Positions 33,320 through 43,417 are shown, numbered from the stretch's first letter. The stretch: 64,000 nt of DNA from Ruminococcus sp. (GCA_016290875.1 JAEEVL010000001.1:186001-250000); one strand, 5' to 3'. The notes: generated from the letters alone by a model not told the origin. Program-made: numbers and translations.

Positions 33320-34384
33320 TCACAGGGTTGCGTAGAGGTTCGTCTCCCATGCCGGTATATACAGCTGGTGACGTATATAGAGCTTGTATGAGGGATTGAG
33401 CTTCTTTATGAGAAGCGGCAGTTCAAATATATCCTCGTTCCTGTGGTAGAGAGCTATCATCAGCTTTGGAGCATAGTGCGCGATATTGAGCGCAGCTCCC
33501 CATATAGCTTCACGTTCAAAGCCTTCAACGTCCATTTTTATGAGAGTTGCAGGCTTTCTGCCAAGAATAGTGTCAACTGAAAGCGCTTGTACCCAGTTGT
33601 CAGACTCAGCTGTAATTGCAGACTGGCGTCCGGCTTTTGAGGAGAACGGCAGCTCACAGTCAATGCACCATGCAGCGGCATTATACGCATAAACATGGCT
33701 CATACCGTCGACGAACTTGGCGAGCTTGCGGAAATTTTTCCTGTCGGGTTCGAAAGCGTACACAGAGGCGTACTTGCCGTAGGTGTACTCGAGGAGTTCC
33801 TTGATAGTATCGCCGTTGTAAGCTCCGAGATCAACGTAGGTCTCGCTGAGACCGGGACGGATTATCTTCTTGTAGATCTCAGCCTTTGTGGAAGTAACGG
33901 CAGAGAGATATTCGATCTTTCCGCTGATCTTGAAATTTATTATATTGGCATAGACCTTGCGTGAATAGTCATCTGCAAGGCTGTCATAAACCTGCTGTAT
34001 CTTCTCCGCGTTTTCAACGCAGTATTCGTATGTGAAGAGTCCTTGTCCTATTACAGGCACATCCGGTACATAGAGAGTGTGGCGTGCAGCGATTGCGTGG
34101 ATCTTGTCCACTATCTCCTGATAGCCGGCTGCAAATGCGAGAACAACTACGAAATCGTCAACTGCTTCTTCAACTTCTGCCAGTTTGTGCACGCGATACC
34201 CCTCGAAAGAATGTCCTCTTACGAAATCGTCGCTTGCAAAAATTCCTGAAACAGCTATCTCGCGTTTCTCAAAAACTGACATTATTTTCAGAGCACCGTC
34301 GCCCATGCCGTAGATGAATATAGGACGTTTTTCAGCTTTGAGCCTGTCCCAGCAGGACTGTTTTTCTGTTATAAATGAAAGCAT
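33320..34384 (-). CDS. FkbM-family methyltransferase
   Basis: 354 residues. The N-terminal ~100 residues form a small Rossmann-like domain (FIYGMGDGALKIMSVFEK). The C-terminal part is an FkbM SAM-dependent methyltransferase with ETYVDLGAYNGDT (motif I, ~180), VYAFEPDRKNFRKL, and ATLIKMDVEGFEREAIWG (FkbM signature). Such proteins often act on sugars of polysaccharides or secondary metabolites, but no glycan cluster is nearby and the acceptor is unknown. It lies 17 bp downstream of the PH-domain gene and probably shares its promoter. Confidence 0.82.
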   Translation of the reverse strand: MLSFITEKQSCWDRLKAEKRPIFIYGMGDGALKIMSVFEKREIAVSGIFASDDFVRGHSFEGYRVHKLAEVEEAVDDFVVVLAFAAGYQEIVDKIHAIAARHTLYVPDVPVIGQGLFTYEYCVENAEKIQQVYDSLADDYSRKVYANIINFKISGKIEYLSAVTSTKAEIYKKIIRPGLSETYVDLGAYNGDTIKELLEYTYGKYASVYAFEPDRKNFRKLAKFVDGMSHVYAYNAAAWCIDCELPFSSKAGRQSAITAESDNWVQALSVDTILGRKPATLIKMDVEGFEREAIWGAALNIAHYAPKLMIALYHRNEDIFELPLLIKKLNPSYKLYIRHQLYIPAWETNLYATL

Positions 34385-34401
34385 TGTATCACCTGCGATT
34401 A

Positions 34402-34812
34402 TCAGACGATGTCAAAATCGTTACTGGTGTCAACATCGTCGTAGTGATCGTGGAATCCCATCATATCTCTTCCTCTGATACCGTACTTGTCGCGTACTAT
34501 ATTGAGGTGCTTGTCTATGAGCTCGGATACCTGGCGGACATTCTTGATGCAGTGAACTTCCTTTGAAGGAGTATCTGCGTCACGGCTGTAGATTATAATG
34601 CTTCCGCATTTGAAAAGTCTCTGGAAGAATGGGAAGCGAACTTTTTTATCAGTTATCTTGTAGAGGTCTATCTCATCCTCGTCAACACTGAGGAAACCGG
34701 TTCTTGTAATGAATTTAGTTTCTGTAAGGAAGTAGCGTGTGAAAGAAATCGGCCATCCGAAGAGGGTGCGTTTCTTGTCAGTCCAAACATAATTGAATTC
34801 ATCTTTTTTCAT
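34402..34812 (-). CDS. Bacterial PH-domain (bPH2/YdbS-like) protein
   Basis: 136 residues without membrane segments. The pattern RYFLTETKFITRTGFLSVDEDEIDLYKITDKK is the characteristic bacterial pleckstrin-homology-like start ('T..ri..r.G.l...e..i.l..I.dv'). GSIIIYSRDADTPSKEVHCIKNVRQV completes the fold, and the C-terminal helix ends in an acidic tail. Function unknown. It is the first gene of a two-gene unit with the FkbM methyltransferase. Confidence 0.75.
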   Translation of the reverse strand: MKKDEFNYVWTDKKRTLFGWPISFTRYFLTETKFITRTGFLSVDEDEIDLYKITDKKVRFPFFQRLFKCGSIIIYSRDADTPSKEVHCIKNVRQVSELIDKHLNIVRDKYGIRGRDMMGFHDHYDDVDTSNDFDIV

Positions 34813-34857
34813 CTATTATTACCTCCGTCCGGGTACTATAAATATAGTTGTGTTTAT

Positions 34858-34886
34858 ATTTTACCACAAATCGCCCTGATAGTCAA
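34858..34886 (-). promoter_or_regulatory. Promoter of the PH-domain/FkbM unit
   Basis: On the minus strand: TTGACT (34886-34881), 17 bp, TAAAAT (34863-34858). Confidence 0.85.
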
Positions 34887-34977
34887 CTATATTTTTTGCA
34901 TTTTTACATAATACAGCACGATTTTCGGTACAGGTGGTGTGCTTAGAGAAAAAATGGCGGAAATTTCAAAAAAACTC

Positions 34978-35006
34978 TTTACAAGTATACAATATTGTGG
35001 TATAAT
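34978..35006 (+). promoter_or_regulatory. rpsO-pnp promoter
   Basis: TTTACA (34978-34983), 17 bp, TATAAT (35001-35006). The ~80-nt leader contains GGACAAG-GG-CTTGTCC (35024-35039), a possible S15 autoregulatory hairpin. Confidence 0.82.
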
Positions 35007-35094
35007 AGTATCACCGCGTACTTGGACAAGGGCTTGTCCTCGACTTTCACCCTTCTCTGAGTTGTCGGAATATTTTTATACAGAGGTGCTTTCA

Positions 35095-35361
35095 ATGTTA
35101 CTGAAAGATGAAAAGACAGCCGTTATCGAGGCTAACAGAACTCACGAAAAAGACACAGGATCTCCTGAGGTTCAGATCGCTATCCTTACAAGAAGAATCA
35201 ACGACCTGACAAATCACCTCAAGACCCACAAGAACGACCACCACTCCAGAAGAGGTCTTCTCAAGATGGTTGGTCACAGACGTAACCTTCTCGCTTATCT
35301 CAAGAAGAAGGACATCAACAGATACCGCGCTATCGTTGAGAAGCTCGGTCTCCGTAAGTAA
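35095..35361 (+). CDS. rpsO: 30S ribosomal protein S15
   Basis: 88 residues, the invariant S15 length, starting at the ATG at 35095 after GAGGTG; the ORF-track start at 34939 overlaps the promoter. Conserved segments: [43 protein letters not shown]. It binds 16S rRNA helices 20-22 early in 30S assembly. The pairing with pnp is conserved across bacteria. Codon use is highly biased, as expected for a ribosomal protein. Confidence 0.98.
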   Translation: MLLKDEKTAVIEANRTHEKDTGSPEVQIAILTRRINDLTNHLKTHKNDHHSRRGLLKMVGHRRNLLAYLKKKDINRYRAIVEKLGLRK

Positions 35362-35374
35362 TTATACGTTGCTG

Positions 35375-35404
35375 AAGGCAGAGGGGATTTCCCCTTCTGC
35401 CTTT
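35375..35404 (+). terminator. Hairpin between rpsO and pnp
   Basis: AAGGCAGAGGGG pairs with the complementary CCCCTTCTGCCTT and is followed by only a short T-run, so it is likely a leaky terminator or an mRNA-processing barrier within rpsO-pnp. Confidence 0.65.
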
Positions 35405-35424
35405 ACGTCTATTAGAGATTTGAT

Positions 35425-35500
35425 GTTAGAAGTCAGAGGTAAGCCTCTGATTCGCTCTTTTTATGCACATAATGCGGCGGTTTGCCTCTAACTTCTAAAC
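35425..35500 (+). promoter_or_regulatory. Long inverted repeat in the pnp leader
   Basis: GTTAGAAGTCAGAGGTAAG (35425-35443) is nearly the reverse complement of TTTGCCTCTAACTTCTAAAC (35481-35500), giving a ~19-bp stem 45 bp upstream of the pnp start. A competing short hairpin, TCAGAGG-TAAG-CCTCTGA (35433-35450) followed by a T-rich run, uses the same left arm. In E. coli pnp a long leader stem cleaved by RNase III mediates autoregulation; a similar role here is inference. Confidence 0.6.
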
Positions 35501-35544
35501 GCTTCTCTCTGATAGATATACTAAATTTTTTCAGGAGGCATTTT

Positions 35545-37662
35545 ATGTTTGAGAATTACAGAAAATTTGAAACTACCTATGCCGGCAGACCTCTCGTTGT
35601 AGAGACCGGCAAGACCTGCGGACTCTCTAATGGTTCATGCTGGGTTAGATACGGCGAAACTGTCGTTATGGCTAACGTTACTGCAAGTGCTAAGCCCAGA
35701 GAAGGCGTTGATTTCTTCCCGCTTTCAGTTGACTATGAGGAGAGACTTTACTCAGTAGGTAAGATCCCCGGATCTTTCACAAAGAGAGAAGGCAAGCCCA
35801 CAGAAAAGGCTATCCTTACTTCAAGATGTGTTGACAGACCTATCCGTCCTCTCTTCCCCAAGGACATGAGAAACGACGTTTCAGTTGTTATGACTGTTCT
35901 TGCTGTTGAGCCCGACAATTCACCTGAGATCGCTGGTATGATAGCTACTTCCATTGCTATATCTATTTCCGATATTCCGTGGAACGGACCTATCGCTGGC
36001 ATCAACGTTGGTCTCGTTGATGGTGAGATTGTTCTCAACCCCAACCTCGAGCAGAGAGCTAAGACAGACCTTGTTCTTACTGTTGCTGGTACTGCAGAGA
36101 AGATCGTTATGATCGAGGCTGGTGCTAATGAAGTTCCCGAGGATACAATCCTCGACGCTATCCTCAAGGGACACGAAGAGATCAAGAAGATGGTTGCTTT
36201 CATCAACGACATCCGTGCTCAGATCGGTAAGCCTAAGTTCGCTTTCGAGTCTATGGAAGTAGACCACGATATGTTCGATGCTATCGAGGCTTTCGCTGCT
36301 GACAGAGTTAAGTTCGCTCTTGATACTAACGATAAGAACGTACGCGATGAGAGACTCGCTCCTATCGTTGATGATATCCACGCTAATTTCGATGAAAAGT
36401 ATCCCGAGCAGATCGCTATGATCGACGAGTGCATCTACAAGCTTCAGAAGAAGATCGTTCGTAACTGGCTCTATGAGGGCAAGCGTGTTGACGGAAGAGG
36501 TATCGACGAAATTCGTCCGCTTGCTGCTGAAGTTGGTCTTCTTCCCAGAGTTCATGGTTCAGGTCTCTTTACAAGAGGTCAGACTCAGGTACTTACAATC
36601 GCTACACTTGGTCCTGTAAGTGATGCTCAGAAGCTCGATGGTCTTGATGAAGAAGATTCAAAGAGATATATGCATCAGTACAACTTCCCGAGCTACTCAG
36701 TTGGTGAGACAAAGCCCAGCAGAGGTCCCGGACGCCGTGAGATTGGTCACGGTGCTCTTGCAGAGAGAGCTCTTGCACCTGTTATCCCGCCCGTTGAGGA
36801 ATTCCCCTACGCTCTCAGACTTGTTTCTGAGGTACTCTCTTCTAACGGTTCTACATCACAGGGTTCTATCTGTGGTTCAACTCTTGCTCTTATGGACGCA
36901 GGCGTTCCGATCAAGGCTCCTGTTGCAGGTATCTCCTGCGGTCTTATCACTAAGCCCGACAGCGATGAATTCATGACAATGGTTGATATTCAGGGACTCG
37001 AGGACTTCTTCGGCGATATGGACTTCAAGGTTGGCGGTACTCACAAGGGTATCACAGCTATCCAGGTGGATATCAAGGTTGACGGTCTTACACCTGCTAT
37101 CATCAAGGAAGCATTCGAGAAGACTCGTAAGGCTCGTATCTATATTCTCGACGAGATCATGCTCAAGGCTATTCCTCAGCCAAGAGATACTGTAAATGAG
37201 TATGCTCCCAAGATGCTCCAGACTAAGGTTCCTGTTGAGAAGATCCGCGAAGTTATCGGTCAGGGCGGTAAGGTTATTCAGAAGATCTCCGCTGACTGCG
37301 ATGTTAAGATCGATATCAATGATGACGGTAACGTATTTATTAGCGGCATCAACGGCAACAACGCAAGAAAGGCTCTTCAGATCGTTGACACTATTGCAAA
37401 CGGTCCTGAGGTTGGAGCTATCTACCGCGGTAAGGTCGTAAGACTTATGGAATTCGGTGCTTTCGTTGAGATCGTTCCCGGTATGGATGGACTTGTACAT
37501 ATCTCCAAGCTGGACAAGCAGAGGGTTGAAAAGGTTGAGGACATCGTTTCTGTTGGTGACGAGATCGTTGTTAAGGTTACAGAGATCGACCGTCAAGGAC
37601 GTATCAACCTCTCACGCAAAGATGCTCTTGCTGAGATCGAGGCTAAGAAGAATAATCAGTAA
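35545..37662 (+). CDS. pnp: Polyribonucleotide nucleotidyltransferase (PNPase)
   Basis: 705 residues from the ATG at 35545, which has an ideal SD (AGGAGG, 8 bp upstream); the ORF-track start at 35482 includes leader sequence. Two RNase PH domains (~1-215 and ~310-535, the second with the catalytic MDIQGLEDFFGDMDFKVGG block), an all-alpha linker, KH domain (REVIGQGGKVIQKIS) and S1 domain (GAIYRGKVVRLMEFGAFVEI). It degrades RNA phosphorolytically from the 3' end. Strong codon bias creates long spurious antisense ORFs over this gene. Confidence 0.97.
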   Translation: MFENYRKFETTYAGRPLVVETGKTCGLSNGSCWVRYGETVVMANVTASAKPREGVDFFPLSVDYEERLYSVGKIPGSFTKREGKPTEKAILTSRCVDRPIRPLFPKDMRNDVSVVMTVLAVEPDNSPEIAGMIATSIAISISDIPWNGPIAGINVGLVDGEIVLNPNLEQRAKTDLVLTVAGTAEKIVMIEAGANEVPEDTILDAILKGHEEIKKMVAFINDIRAQIGKPKFAFESMEVDHDMFDAIEAFAADRVKFALDTNDKNVRDERLAPIVDDIHANFDEKYPEQIAMIDECIYKLQKKIVRNWLYEGKRVDGRGIDEIRPLAAEVGLLPRVHGSGLFTRGQTQVLTIATLGPVSDAQKLDGLDEEDSKRYMHQYNFPSYSVGETKPSRGPGRREIGHGALAERALAPVIPPVEEFPYALRLVSEVLSSNGSTSQGSICGSTLALMDAGVPIKAPVAGISCGLITKPDSDEFMTMVDIQGLEDFFGDMDFKVGGTHKGITAIQVDIKVDGLTPAIIKEAFEKTRKARIYILDEIMLKAIPQPRDTVNEYAPKMLQTKVPVEKIREVIGQGGKVIQKISADCDVKIDINDDGNVFISGINGNNARKALQIVDTIANGPEVGAIYRGKVVRLMEFGAFVEIVPGMDGLVHISKLDKQRVEKVEDIVSVGDEIVVKVTEIDRQGRINLSRKDALAEIEAKKNNQ

Positions 37663-37668
37663 AATAAT

Positions 37669-37702
37669 ATGCGCTTCCGTTTTCGGGAGCGCATTTCTTT
37701 TT
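37669..37702 (+). terminator. Terminator after pnp
   Basis: ATGCGCTTCCG-TTTT-CGGGAGCGCAT, followed by TTCTTTTTAT. Confidence 0.92.
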
Positions 37703-37712
37703 ATAATAAAGT

Positions 37713-37747
37713 AAGGAGCAGAGATTTATGACCTTCTGCTCCTTTTT
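37713..37747 (-). terminator. Terminator of the V-type ATPase operon
   Basis: AGGAGCAGA (37714-37722) pairs with TCTGCTCCT (37735-37743); on the minus strand a TTACTTTATTATA tail follows. Confidence 0.7.
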
Positions 37748-37750
37748 GTG

Positions 37751-38401
37751 TCAGTGATAATTGTGGCTCTGTTTGAGAACCATATCCTTAACTTTCATGA
37801 GGGAAGTAGTTGTGCTTCTTTCATTTTCTGAGAGCTTCATAGTAATGAATTTTATTGTTTCCTCATAGTCAGGTATCATGATGTGCTCGAGTGCGTTTAC
37901 GCGGCGGCGTGTCTTTTCAATTTCATCCGCCATAAGCTGACAGGCTTTTTCTATTTCTGCGAGCTTTATCATTTTCGGAAAGACTTCGCTGAGAGAACTT
38001 ACAGCTCCGTCAAGGTCTATTGAAGTAAAAGCCATACCGTATGAGTATATGTCATTGGCATCACTGGTGCGGTACTTGGCATCAAAGACAGGAATATATA
38101 CGCTCATTACGTTTTTTTCGCCGACTTCGAGTTCAACCTCCTGCTTGGGAAGCATAAGAGCAGTTTCGAGTACCTCGCGCTGCATTACGGAACCTGCAAC
38201 TGCCATATAACGGTTGGCTTCGGAGATAGCCGCTTCGACTTCGGTGCGGAGTCGGCGGTTCTCCTTTATAAGATCCATAAACTGGCGCATAAGCTCATCA
38301 CGCTTGTCCTTGAGCAGTTTGTGACCTCTTCGTGCTGATGCAAGCTTTGTTTTCAGCTTGCTGAGCTCCATACGGGTGGGATTAACATTAAGCCTTGCCA
38401 C
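37751..38401 (-). CDS. ntpD: V-type ATPase subunit D
   Basis: 216 residues starting at a GTG (38401-38399) after GGTGAGG; this gives the family N-terminus (M)[16 protein letters not shown], whereas the ORF-track start adds nine alien residues. The subunit is two long helices flanking a short middle domain and forms the central rotor stalk of the V1 sector. It overlaps the ntpB stop by 14 bp and is the last gene of the operon. Confidence 0.93.
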   Translation of the reverse strand: MARLNVNPTRMELSKLKTKLASARRGHKLLKDKRDELMRQFMDLIKENRRLRTEVEAAISEANRYMAVAGSVMQREVLETALMLPKQEVELEVGEKNVMSVYIPVFDAKYRTSDANDIYSYGMAFTSIDLDGAVSSLSEVFPKMIKLAEIEKACQLMADEIEKTRRRVNALEHIMIPDYEETIKFITMKLSENERSTTTSLMKVKDMVLKQSHNYH

Positions 38402-39788
38402 TTGCCTCACCCCGCTCCTGAGTATCATAATACTTCACAAGGTATTCTTCCCTGATACGGCGCAGCTCGCTGCGCGGGAGGAGCTTCAGCAGCTCCCAGC
38501 CGATGGAAAGTGTATCTTCGATAGTGCGGTCGTTATCAAAGCCCTGTGATACGTATCTGCGCTCAAATTCGTCTGCAAACTTTGCATAGAGCAAGTCAGT
38601 AGGTGCTAGGGCGGCTTCACCGAGTACGACCATGAGTTCCTTTGCATCCTTTCCTCTTGCATACGCAGAGAAAAGCTGATTCATTGTGTCGGAGTGGTCT
38701 GCTCTTGTCTTTCCCTCTCCTATACCCTTGTCCTTGAGTCGCGAGAGTGACGGAAGAACATCAACAGGAGGATTTATGCCTTTTCTGTAAAGTTCACGGG
38801 AGAGAATTATCTGTCCTTCTGTGATATATCCGGTAAGGTCAGGGATAGGATGAGTCTTGTCGTCCTCAGGCATTGTCAGAATTGGTATCATTGTGATACT
38901 TCCATCTTTGCCGTCCTGGCGTCCTGCACGTTCGTATATAGTTGCAAGATCTGTGTACATATATCCCGGGTAGCCTCTTCGTCCGGGAACTTCCTTACGT
39001 GCTGCTGATACCTCACGAAGAGCATCAGCATAGTTTGTAATATCTGTGAGAATTACAAGGACGTGCATACCCTTTTCAAATGCAAGGTACTCTGCTGCGG
39101 TCAGTGCCATTTTAGGTGTTGCAAGGCGCTCTATAGCAGAGTCGTTTGCAAGGTTTATGAACAGTACAGTTCTGTCAAGAGCTCCGGTCGAGCGGAAGCT
39201 GTTTACGAAGTATTCAGACTCCTCAAATGTGATACCCATAGCTGCAAACACCACGGCAAAGTTCTCCCCTGTTCCGCGTACCTTAGCTTGTCTTGCTATC
39301 TGTGCTGCGAACTGTGCGTGCGGAAGTCCGCTTGCTGAGAATATAGGCAGTTTTTGACCTCTTACGAGTGTATTCAGACCGTCTATAGCTGACACGCCTG
39401 TCTGTATGAATTCCTGCGGATACTTTCTTGCTACCGGGTTCATTGGCAGACCATTTACGTCCATACGCATATCAGGTATTATCTCCGGTCCGTCGTCGAT
39501 AGGACGTCCCATACCGTCAAAAACTCGTCCGAGCATATCTTCGGATACTCCAAGTTCCATTTGGTGACCTGAAAAGACTACACTGCTATCCTTAAGGTTA
39601 ATTCCTGCTGCATTCTCGAAGAGCTGAACTAGTGCATTTGAGCCATCGATCTCAAGAACACGGCATCTTCTTCTCTCACCGTTGCTGAGCCTAATTTCTG
39701 CGAGCTCTCCGTAGGAAACATTCTCAACGTCCTTGACAAGCAGCAGAGGACCTGCAGCTTCTTCAATTGTTCTGTATTCTCTTGGCAT
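38388..39788 (-). CDS. ntpB: V-type ATPase non-catalytic subunit B
   Basis: 466 residues. [18 protein letters not shown] start, [15 protein letters not shown] in place of a P-loop (no GKT), [35 protein letters not shown], and [10 protein letters not shown] near the C-terminus. It alternates with the A subunit in the A3B3 head and binds nucleotide without hydrolysing it. Its start overlaps the ntpA stop by one base. Confidence 0.96.
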   Translation of the reverse strand: MPREYRTIEEAAGPLLLVKDVENVSYGELAEIRLSNGERRRCRVLEIDGSNALVQLFENAAGINLKDSSVVFSGHQMELGVSEDMLGRVFDGMGRPIDDGPEIIPDMRMDVNGLPMNPVARKYPQEFIQTGVSAIDGLNTLVRGQKLPIFSASGLPHAQFAAQIARQAKVRGTGENFAVVFAAMGITFEESEYFVNSFRSTGALDRTVLFINLANDSAIERLATPKMALTAAEYLAFEKGMHVLVILTDITNYADALREVSAARKEVPGRRGYPGYMYTDLATIYERAGRQDGKDGSITMIPILTMPEDDKTHPIPDLTGYITEGQIILSRELYRKGINPPVDVLPSLSRLKDKGIGEGKTRADHSDTMNQLFSAYARGKDAKELMVVLGEAALAPTDLLYAKFADEFERRYVSQGFDNDRTIEDTLSIGWELLKLLPRSELRRIREEYLVKYYDTQERGEASGKA

Positions 39789-41557
39789 CAGTCCTGCTCC
39801 TTTCTGAGTAGACCGTCAAGCTCTGAGGAGATCTCCGTAGAGAGCTTGCTGAATTCTGCGTCTGTGTTTTCTTCGGGGACGTATTTGAAACGTCCGATTC
39901 TCTCTCTTACAGGGAGTCCGGCAACTTCTTCTATGTCTGCACCGTTCTTCACTGCTTCTATTGCTTCGTCATTGAAATTGAGTATCAGCTTCATCATAAA
40001 TAGCTGTTTCTTCAAGCTGGTGTAGGTGTCAACTTCGTGGAATGCGAGCTGATGCAGGAAGTCCTCGCGTATAGAACGTGCTGTTTCCATTTTTAGACGG
40101 TCGCCTGCTGAGAGTGCGTCCATACCTATTAGCTTGACTATTTCCTTGAGTTCAGCTTCGTCATGGAGTATCGCCATGAAACGTGCTCTGAGCGCCATCC
40201 AGTCAGCAGAAACATTGTTGTTGTACCAATTGGAAAGTGAATCTGCGTACAGTGAGTAGCTGGTGAGCCAGTTTATAGCCGGGAAGTGTCTCTGATAAGC
40301 AAGGTTGGAGTCGAGTCCCCAGAATACCTTGACCATACGCAGTGTTGCCTGAGAAACAGGCTCGGATATATCACCGCCGGGAGGAGATACTGCTCCGATA
40401 ACGGAGAGAGCTCCTTCCCTACCCTCTGTGCCGTTGGAGATAACTCTTCCTGCACGTTCATAAAACTGTGCAAGACGGCTTCCGAGGTAAGCTGGGTAGC
40501 CTTCGTCACCTGGCATTTCTTCAAGACGTCCGGACATCTCACGGAGAGCTTCTGCCCAGCGTGATGTGGAATCGGCCATAAGAGCGACTGAATAGCCCAT
40601 ATCACGGTAATACTCTGCAATTGTGATACCTGTGTAAACAGACGCTTCACGAGCTGCAACGGGCATATCTGATGTGTTGGCGATGAGTACAGTACGCTCC
40701 ATAAGTGACTTGCCTGTATGCGGATCTATAAGTTCAGGGAATTCGTTCAGAACGTCGGTCATCTCGTTGCCGCGCTCACCGCAGCCGATGTATACGATTA
40801 TATCTGCATCAGCCCACTTTGCAAGCTGGTGCTGTGTTACGGTCTTACCGCTTCCGAAAGGTCCAGGGATTGCTGCTACGCCGCCCTTTGCTATCGGGAA
40901 AAGGCAGTCAACTACACGCTGTCCGGTTACAAGCGGCATATCGGGAGAAAGCTTTTTCTTATAAGGTCTGCCGCGGCGGACAGGCCATTTCTGTATGAGT
41001 GAGAGTTCTTTGTCCCCCTTGTTGGTCTCAATTACACATACCGTGTCATCTGCATGGAACTCGCCTGCTTTTATGCTCTTGACAGTTCCCTCGGTGCCGT
41101 TGGGAATCATTATCTTATGGAGAACTATATCAGTTTCCTGTACTGTTCCGATTATGTCTCCGCTAACAACTTTGTCGCCTGCTTTTACAGCCGGTTTAAA
41201 CTTCCAGAGCGGTTCACGCTTGAGTGAAGGTACTTCTACACCTCGCTGGAGACTGTTTCCTGCTATCTTTCTTATATCATCGAGAGGACGCTGTATACCG
41301 TCAAATATACTGCCTATGAGTCCGGGGCCGAGCTCGACGCTCATGGGTTCACCGGTAGACTCAACTTCCTCGCCTGTACCAAGTCCGGATGTTTCCTCAT
41401 ATACCTGTATGGAAGCACGGTCACCGTGCATTTCTATTATTTCACCGATAAGGCGCTTGCTGCTGACACGGACTACGTCGAACATATTCGAGTCCCTCAT
41501 TCCCTCAGCAACTACAAGCGGTCCGGATATCTTAACGATTTTTCCAATACTGCTCAT
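39788..41557 (-). CDS. ntpA: V-type ATPase catalytic subunit A
   Basis: 589 residues. P-loop [17 protein letters not shown] (~231-247), the ~90-residue 'non-homologous' insert typical of V-type A subunits (residues ~115-200), catalytic glutamate in [13 protein letters not shown], and [31 protein letters not shown]. It hydrolyses ATP, or makes it if run in reverse, in the A3B3 head. It follows the F subunit by 21 bp. Confidence 0.97.
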   Translation of the reverse strand: MSSIGKIVKISGPLVVAEGMRDSNMFDVVRVSSKRLIGEIIEMHGDRASIQVYEETSGLGTGEEVESTGEPMSVELGPGLIGSIFDGIQRPLDDIRKIAGNSLQRGVEVPSLKREPLWKFKPAVKAGDKVVSGDIIGTVQETDIVLHKIMIPNGTEGTVKSIKAGEFHADDTVCVIETNKGDKELSLIQKWPVRRGRPYKKKLSPDMPLVTGQRVVDCLFPIAKGGVAAIPGPFGSGKTVTQHQLAKWADADIIVYIGCGERGNEMTDVLNEFPELIDPHTGKSLMERTVLIANTSDMPVAAREASVYTGITIAEYYRDMGYSVALMADSTSRWAEALREMSGRLEEMPGDEGYPAYLGSRLAQFYERAGRVISNGTEGREGALSVIGAVSPPGGDISEPVSQATLRMVKVFWGLDSNLAYQRHFPAINWLTSYSLYADSLSNWYNNNVSADWMALRARFMAILHDEAELKEIVKLIGMDALSAGDRLKMETARSIREDFLHQLAFHEVDTYTSLKKQLFMMKLILNFNDEAIEAVKNGADIEEVAGLPVRERIGRFKYVPEENTDAEFSKLSTEISSELDGLLRKEQD

Positions 41558-41578
41558 TGGTGTCTTTCAGCCTCTTTT

Positions 41579-41890
41579 CTAATTGAGTATGTCGGAGCCG
41601 ACAGCCTTTTCCACAGCTTCGTGGAGTGACCTCATACCGTCGCCGGTATTTCCCTCTATCGCAGGGATAAGAACTATTGAGGGCAGTTTTTTGCTCCTGT
41701 ATTTGTTTATAGTATCGCTGACAAGTGCAGCTGCTGGTTCAGTAATGTAAATTACCGCAAAGTCGCTGGCTGCGAGCTTGTTTATCAGCTTCTTTATCTT
41801 TTCCGGTTCGGTCTCACGGAAAACCGACAGTCCGAGCGCCGCAAATCCGGAAACGCTGGCTGTATCTCCGATGACAGCTGTTTTATACAT
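41579..41890 (-). CDS. ntpG: V-type ATPase subunit F (rotor; NtpG)
   Basis: 103 residues with the F-subunit fold: AVIGDTASVSGFAALGLSVF (residues 5-24), FAVIYITEPAAALVSDTI, and SIVLIPAIEGNTGDGMRSLHEAVEKAVG. It binds subunit D in the central stalk. It overlaps ntpC by 8 bp. In Enterococcus nomenclature this is NtpG. Confidence 0.9.
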   Translation of the reverse strand: MYKTAVIGDTASVSGFAALGLSVFRETEPEKIKKLINKLAASDFAVIYITEPAAALVSDTINKYRSKKLPSIVLIPAIEGNTGDGMRSLHEAVEKAVGSDILN

Positions 41891-42815
41891 ATAGCTTTCT
41901 CATCCTTTCCGTGATCGTATCTCTGTCTGTTCCGCTTTCACGGCATATCGAGATTATTCGGATATTCTTTATCTCAGCCTCTTTGGCGATGTAGTATGCC
42001 ATAAGCGGTTCTGCACCGAATGCCTGCATACGTGCAGATTCAGCGTGCTCTGTTATGACATCATCAAACCATTTCTCGAACTGTGCCGGTGTATTTTTCA
42101 GAAGTTCTGCTGCTTCTGCATAAGGCGTATTGTTCAGGAAACTGAACAGGCTTTCCGTTCCGGCAAGTGCGGCGCGTATAAGAGATGCTTTATCTAGTTC
42201 GCGGCTGCCGCAGACAGCTGTTTCCATGAACTGATTAGACTTGTGCATCACGCTGCATCTGTATGCAGTTTTTATATCAGCGCAGACTGTTGTGAGCTGT
42301 GCGTATTTTATGATGAAATCGTTGCCAGTCTCATCTGCACTCTGCTGCATTGCCGTGAGCGCTGCTGAATCTATCAGAGAATCAGAGAGCTGTCCGTCAA
42401 GAGTTCTTGTTGCTATCTCATAAGCTTCCTCAGCTGCTGCACGCATATAGACAGGCAGAGAGTCAGCTGATTTTGACGCATAGGCTTCCTTGATAGTTTC
42501 AAGGCTGACATTTGAAGGTCTTATATAATAGTTAGACGGATCTCTGCCCGAAAGCATAGCTTTAAGAACAGCTTTAAGATTGTGAAAATCGTTTCTGTAC
42601 AGAAGTATTTTCAGTTCAGCACAGTCAGGAGCGTATCCGGAGAGCATTTTCCATACATCTTCGAGAGTTTCTCCTCCAGTTCTTGAATCGAGGAGCATTC
42701 TGAGCTCGGAGAGTGTCGGAGCATTTATAAACTGTTCGATGTCGCTTCGTGTGAGAAGAGAGCTCTCCATCGTTTTTACAGCTGCTACTGCGCTTGCGTA
42801 TTCCGTAGTGCTCAT
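41883..42815 (-). CDS. ntpC: V-type ATPase subunit C/d (rotor-ring adaptor)
   Basis: 310 residues, mostly helical. EYASAVAAVKTMESSLLTRSDIEQFINAP at the start and FGAEPLMAYYIAKEAEIKNIRIISICRESG near the C-terminus are the family landmarks. It connects the central stalk to the membrane c-ring. It overlaps ntpE by 4 bp and the F subunit by 8 bp. Confidence 0.92.
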   Translation of the reverse strand: MSTTEYASAVAAVKTMESSLLTRSDIEQFINAPTLSELRMLLDSRTGGETLEDVWKMLSGYAPDCAELKILLYRNDFHNLKAVLKAMLSGRDPSNYYIRPSNVSLETIKEAYASKSADSLPVYMRAAAEEAYEIATRTLDGQLSDSLIDSAALTAMQQSADETGNDFIIKYAQLTTVCADIKTAYRCSVMHKSNQFMETAVCGSRELDKASLIRAALAGTESLFSFLNNTPYAEAAELLKNTPAQFEKWFDDVITEHAESARMQAFGAEPLMAYYIAKEAEIKNIRIISICRESGTDRDTITERMRKLYV

Positions 42816-43417
42816 TTACTCACCTGCCTGAACAATTCGGTCGAAGCCAAGTCCTTTATGCTTTCACGCTCTGTTTCCAGTATAGCGCTGAAGCTGCAAT
42901 TCTCTGAAATAAGACCGTATGTGAGGATGAAACCGTCCTCTATATCTGCTGGTGCGGTATCTATTTTGATACTTCCGCCGATCTCAGCTGCTTTTGCTTT
43001 GAGTTTATCTTCAAATCCGGCAGGAAGTCTGCCGAGATCCTTGCTGCTGAGTGAGACAGTACCGTCATCCTTACGTATACTGCGTGTTATGAGTTTTTCA
43101 AGCATTGTAAAGTAGTCTGCATCGTTCTGGGAGCGAAGCTTCTGAAGAGTCTTTTCTATGACCTCATCTATGAGTCCGACTTTGCACTTCAATATCCTGC
43201 GCTTCATTTCTGCGTCAACAGATACACATGAACTTTCAAAGCTGCGTAGATTCTCTGCTTCTGCTTTTTTCATATAGTCAGAGTAAGCTTTATCTGCTTT
43301 AGCTGCGGCATCCTTGTTTATCTCGCGGACTTTGCTTTCGGCAGAGCTCATTATACGGCTTTCGGTCTCCTTCTGCTGTGAGTCTATGATATTGAGTATA
43401 TCTTCAAGTCCTGCCAT
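42812..43417 (-). CDS. ntpE: V-type ATPase subunit E (peripheral stalk)
   Basis: 201 residues: a long N-terminal helix that should pair with subunit G/H (SQQKETESRIMSSAESKVREI) and a C-terminal globular head that contacts the A3B3 top. SD GGAGGTG precedes the ATG. It follows ntpK by 13 bp. The sequence is divergent, as is normal for stalk subunits; position in the operon supports the call. Confidence 0.88.
   Translation of the reverse strand: MAGLEDILNIIDSQQKETESRIMSSAESKVREINKDAAAKADKAYSDYMKKAEAENLRSFESSCVSVDAEMKRRILKCKVGLIDEVIEKTLQKLRSQNDADYFTMLEKLITRSIRKDDGTVSLSSKDLGRLPAGFEDKLKAKAAEIGGSIKIDTAPADIEDGFILTYGLISENCSFSAILETERESIKDLASTELFRQVSK

Noticed and set aside
36877-37596. 239-codon minus-strand ORF opposite pnp (and 35920-36555, 35748-36212)
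   Set aside because: Antisense shadows created by the strong codon bias of pnp; no SD and no family resemblance, while the plus frame is unambiguous PNPase.
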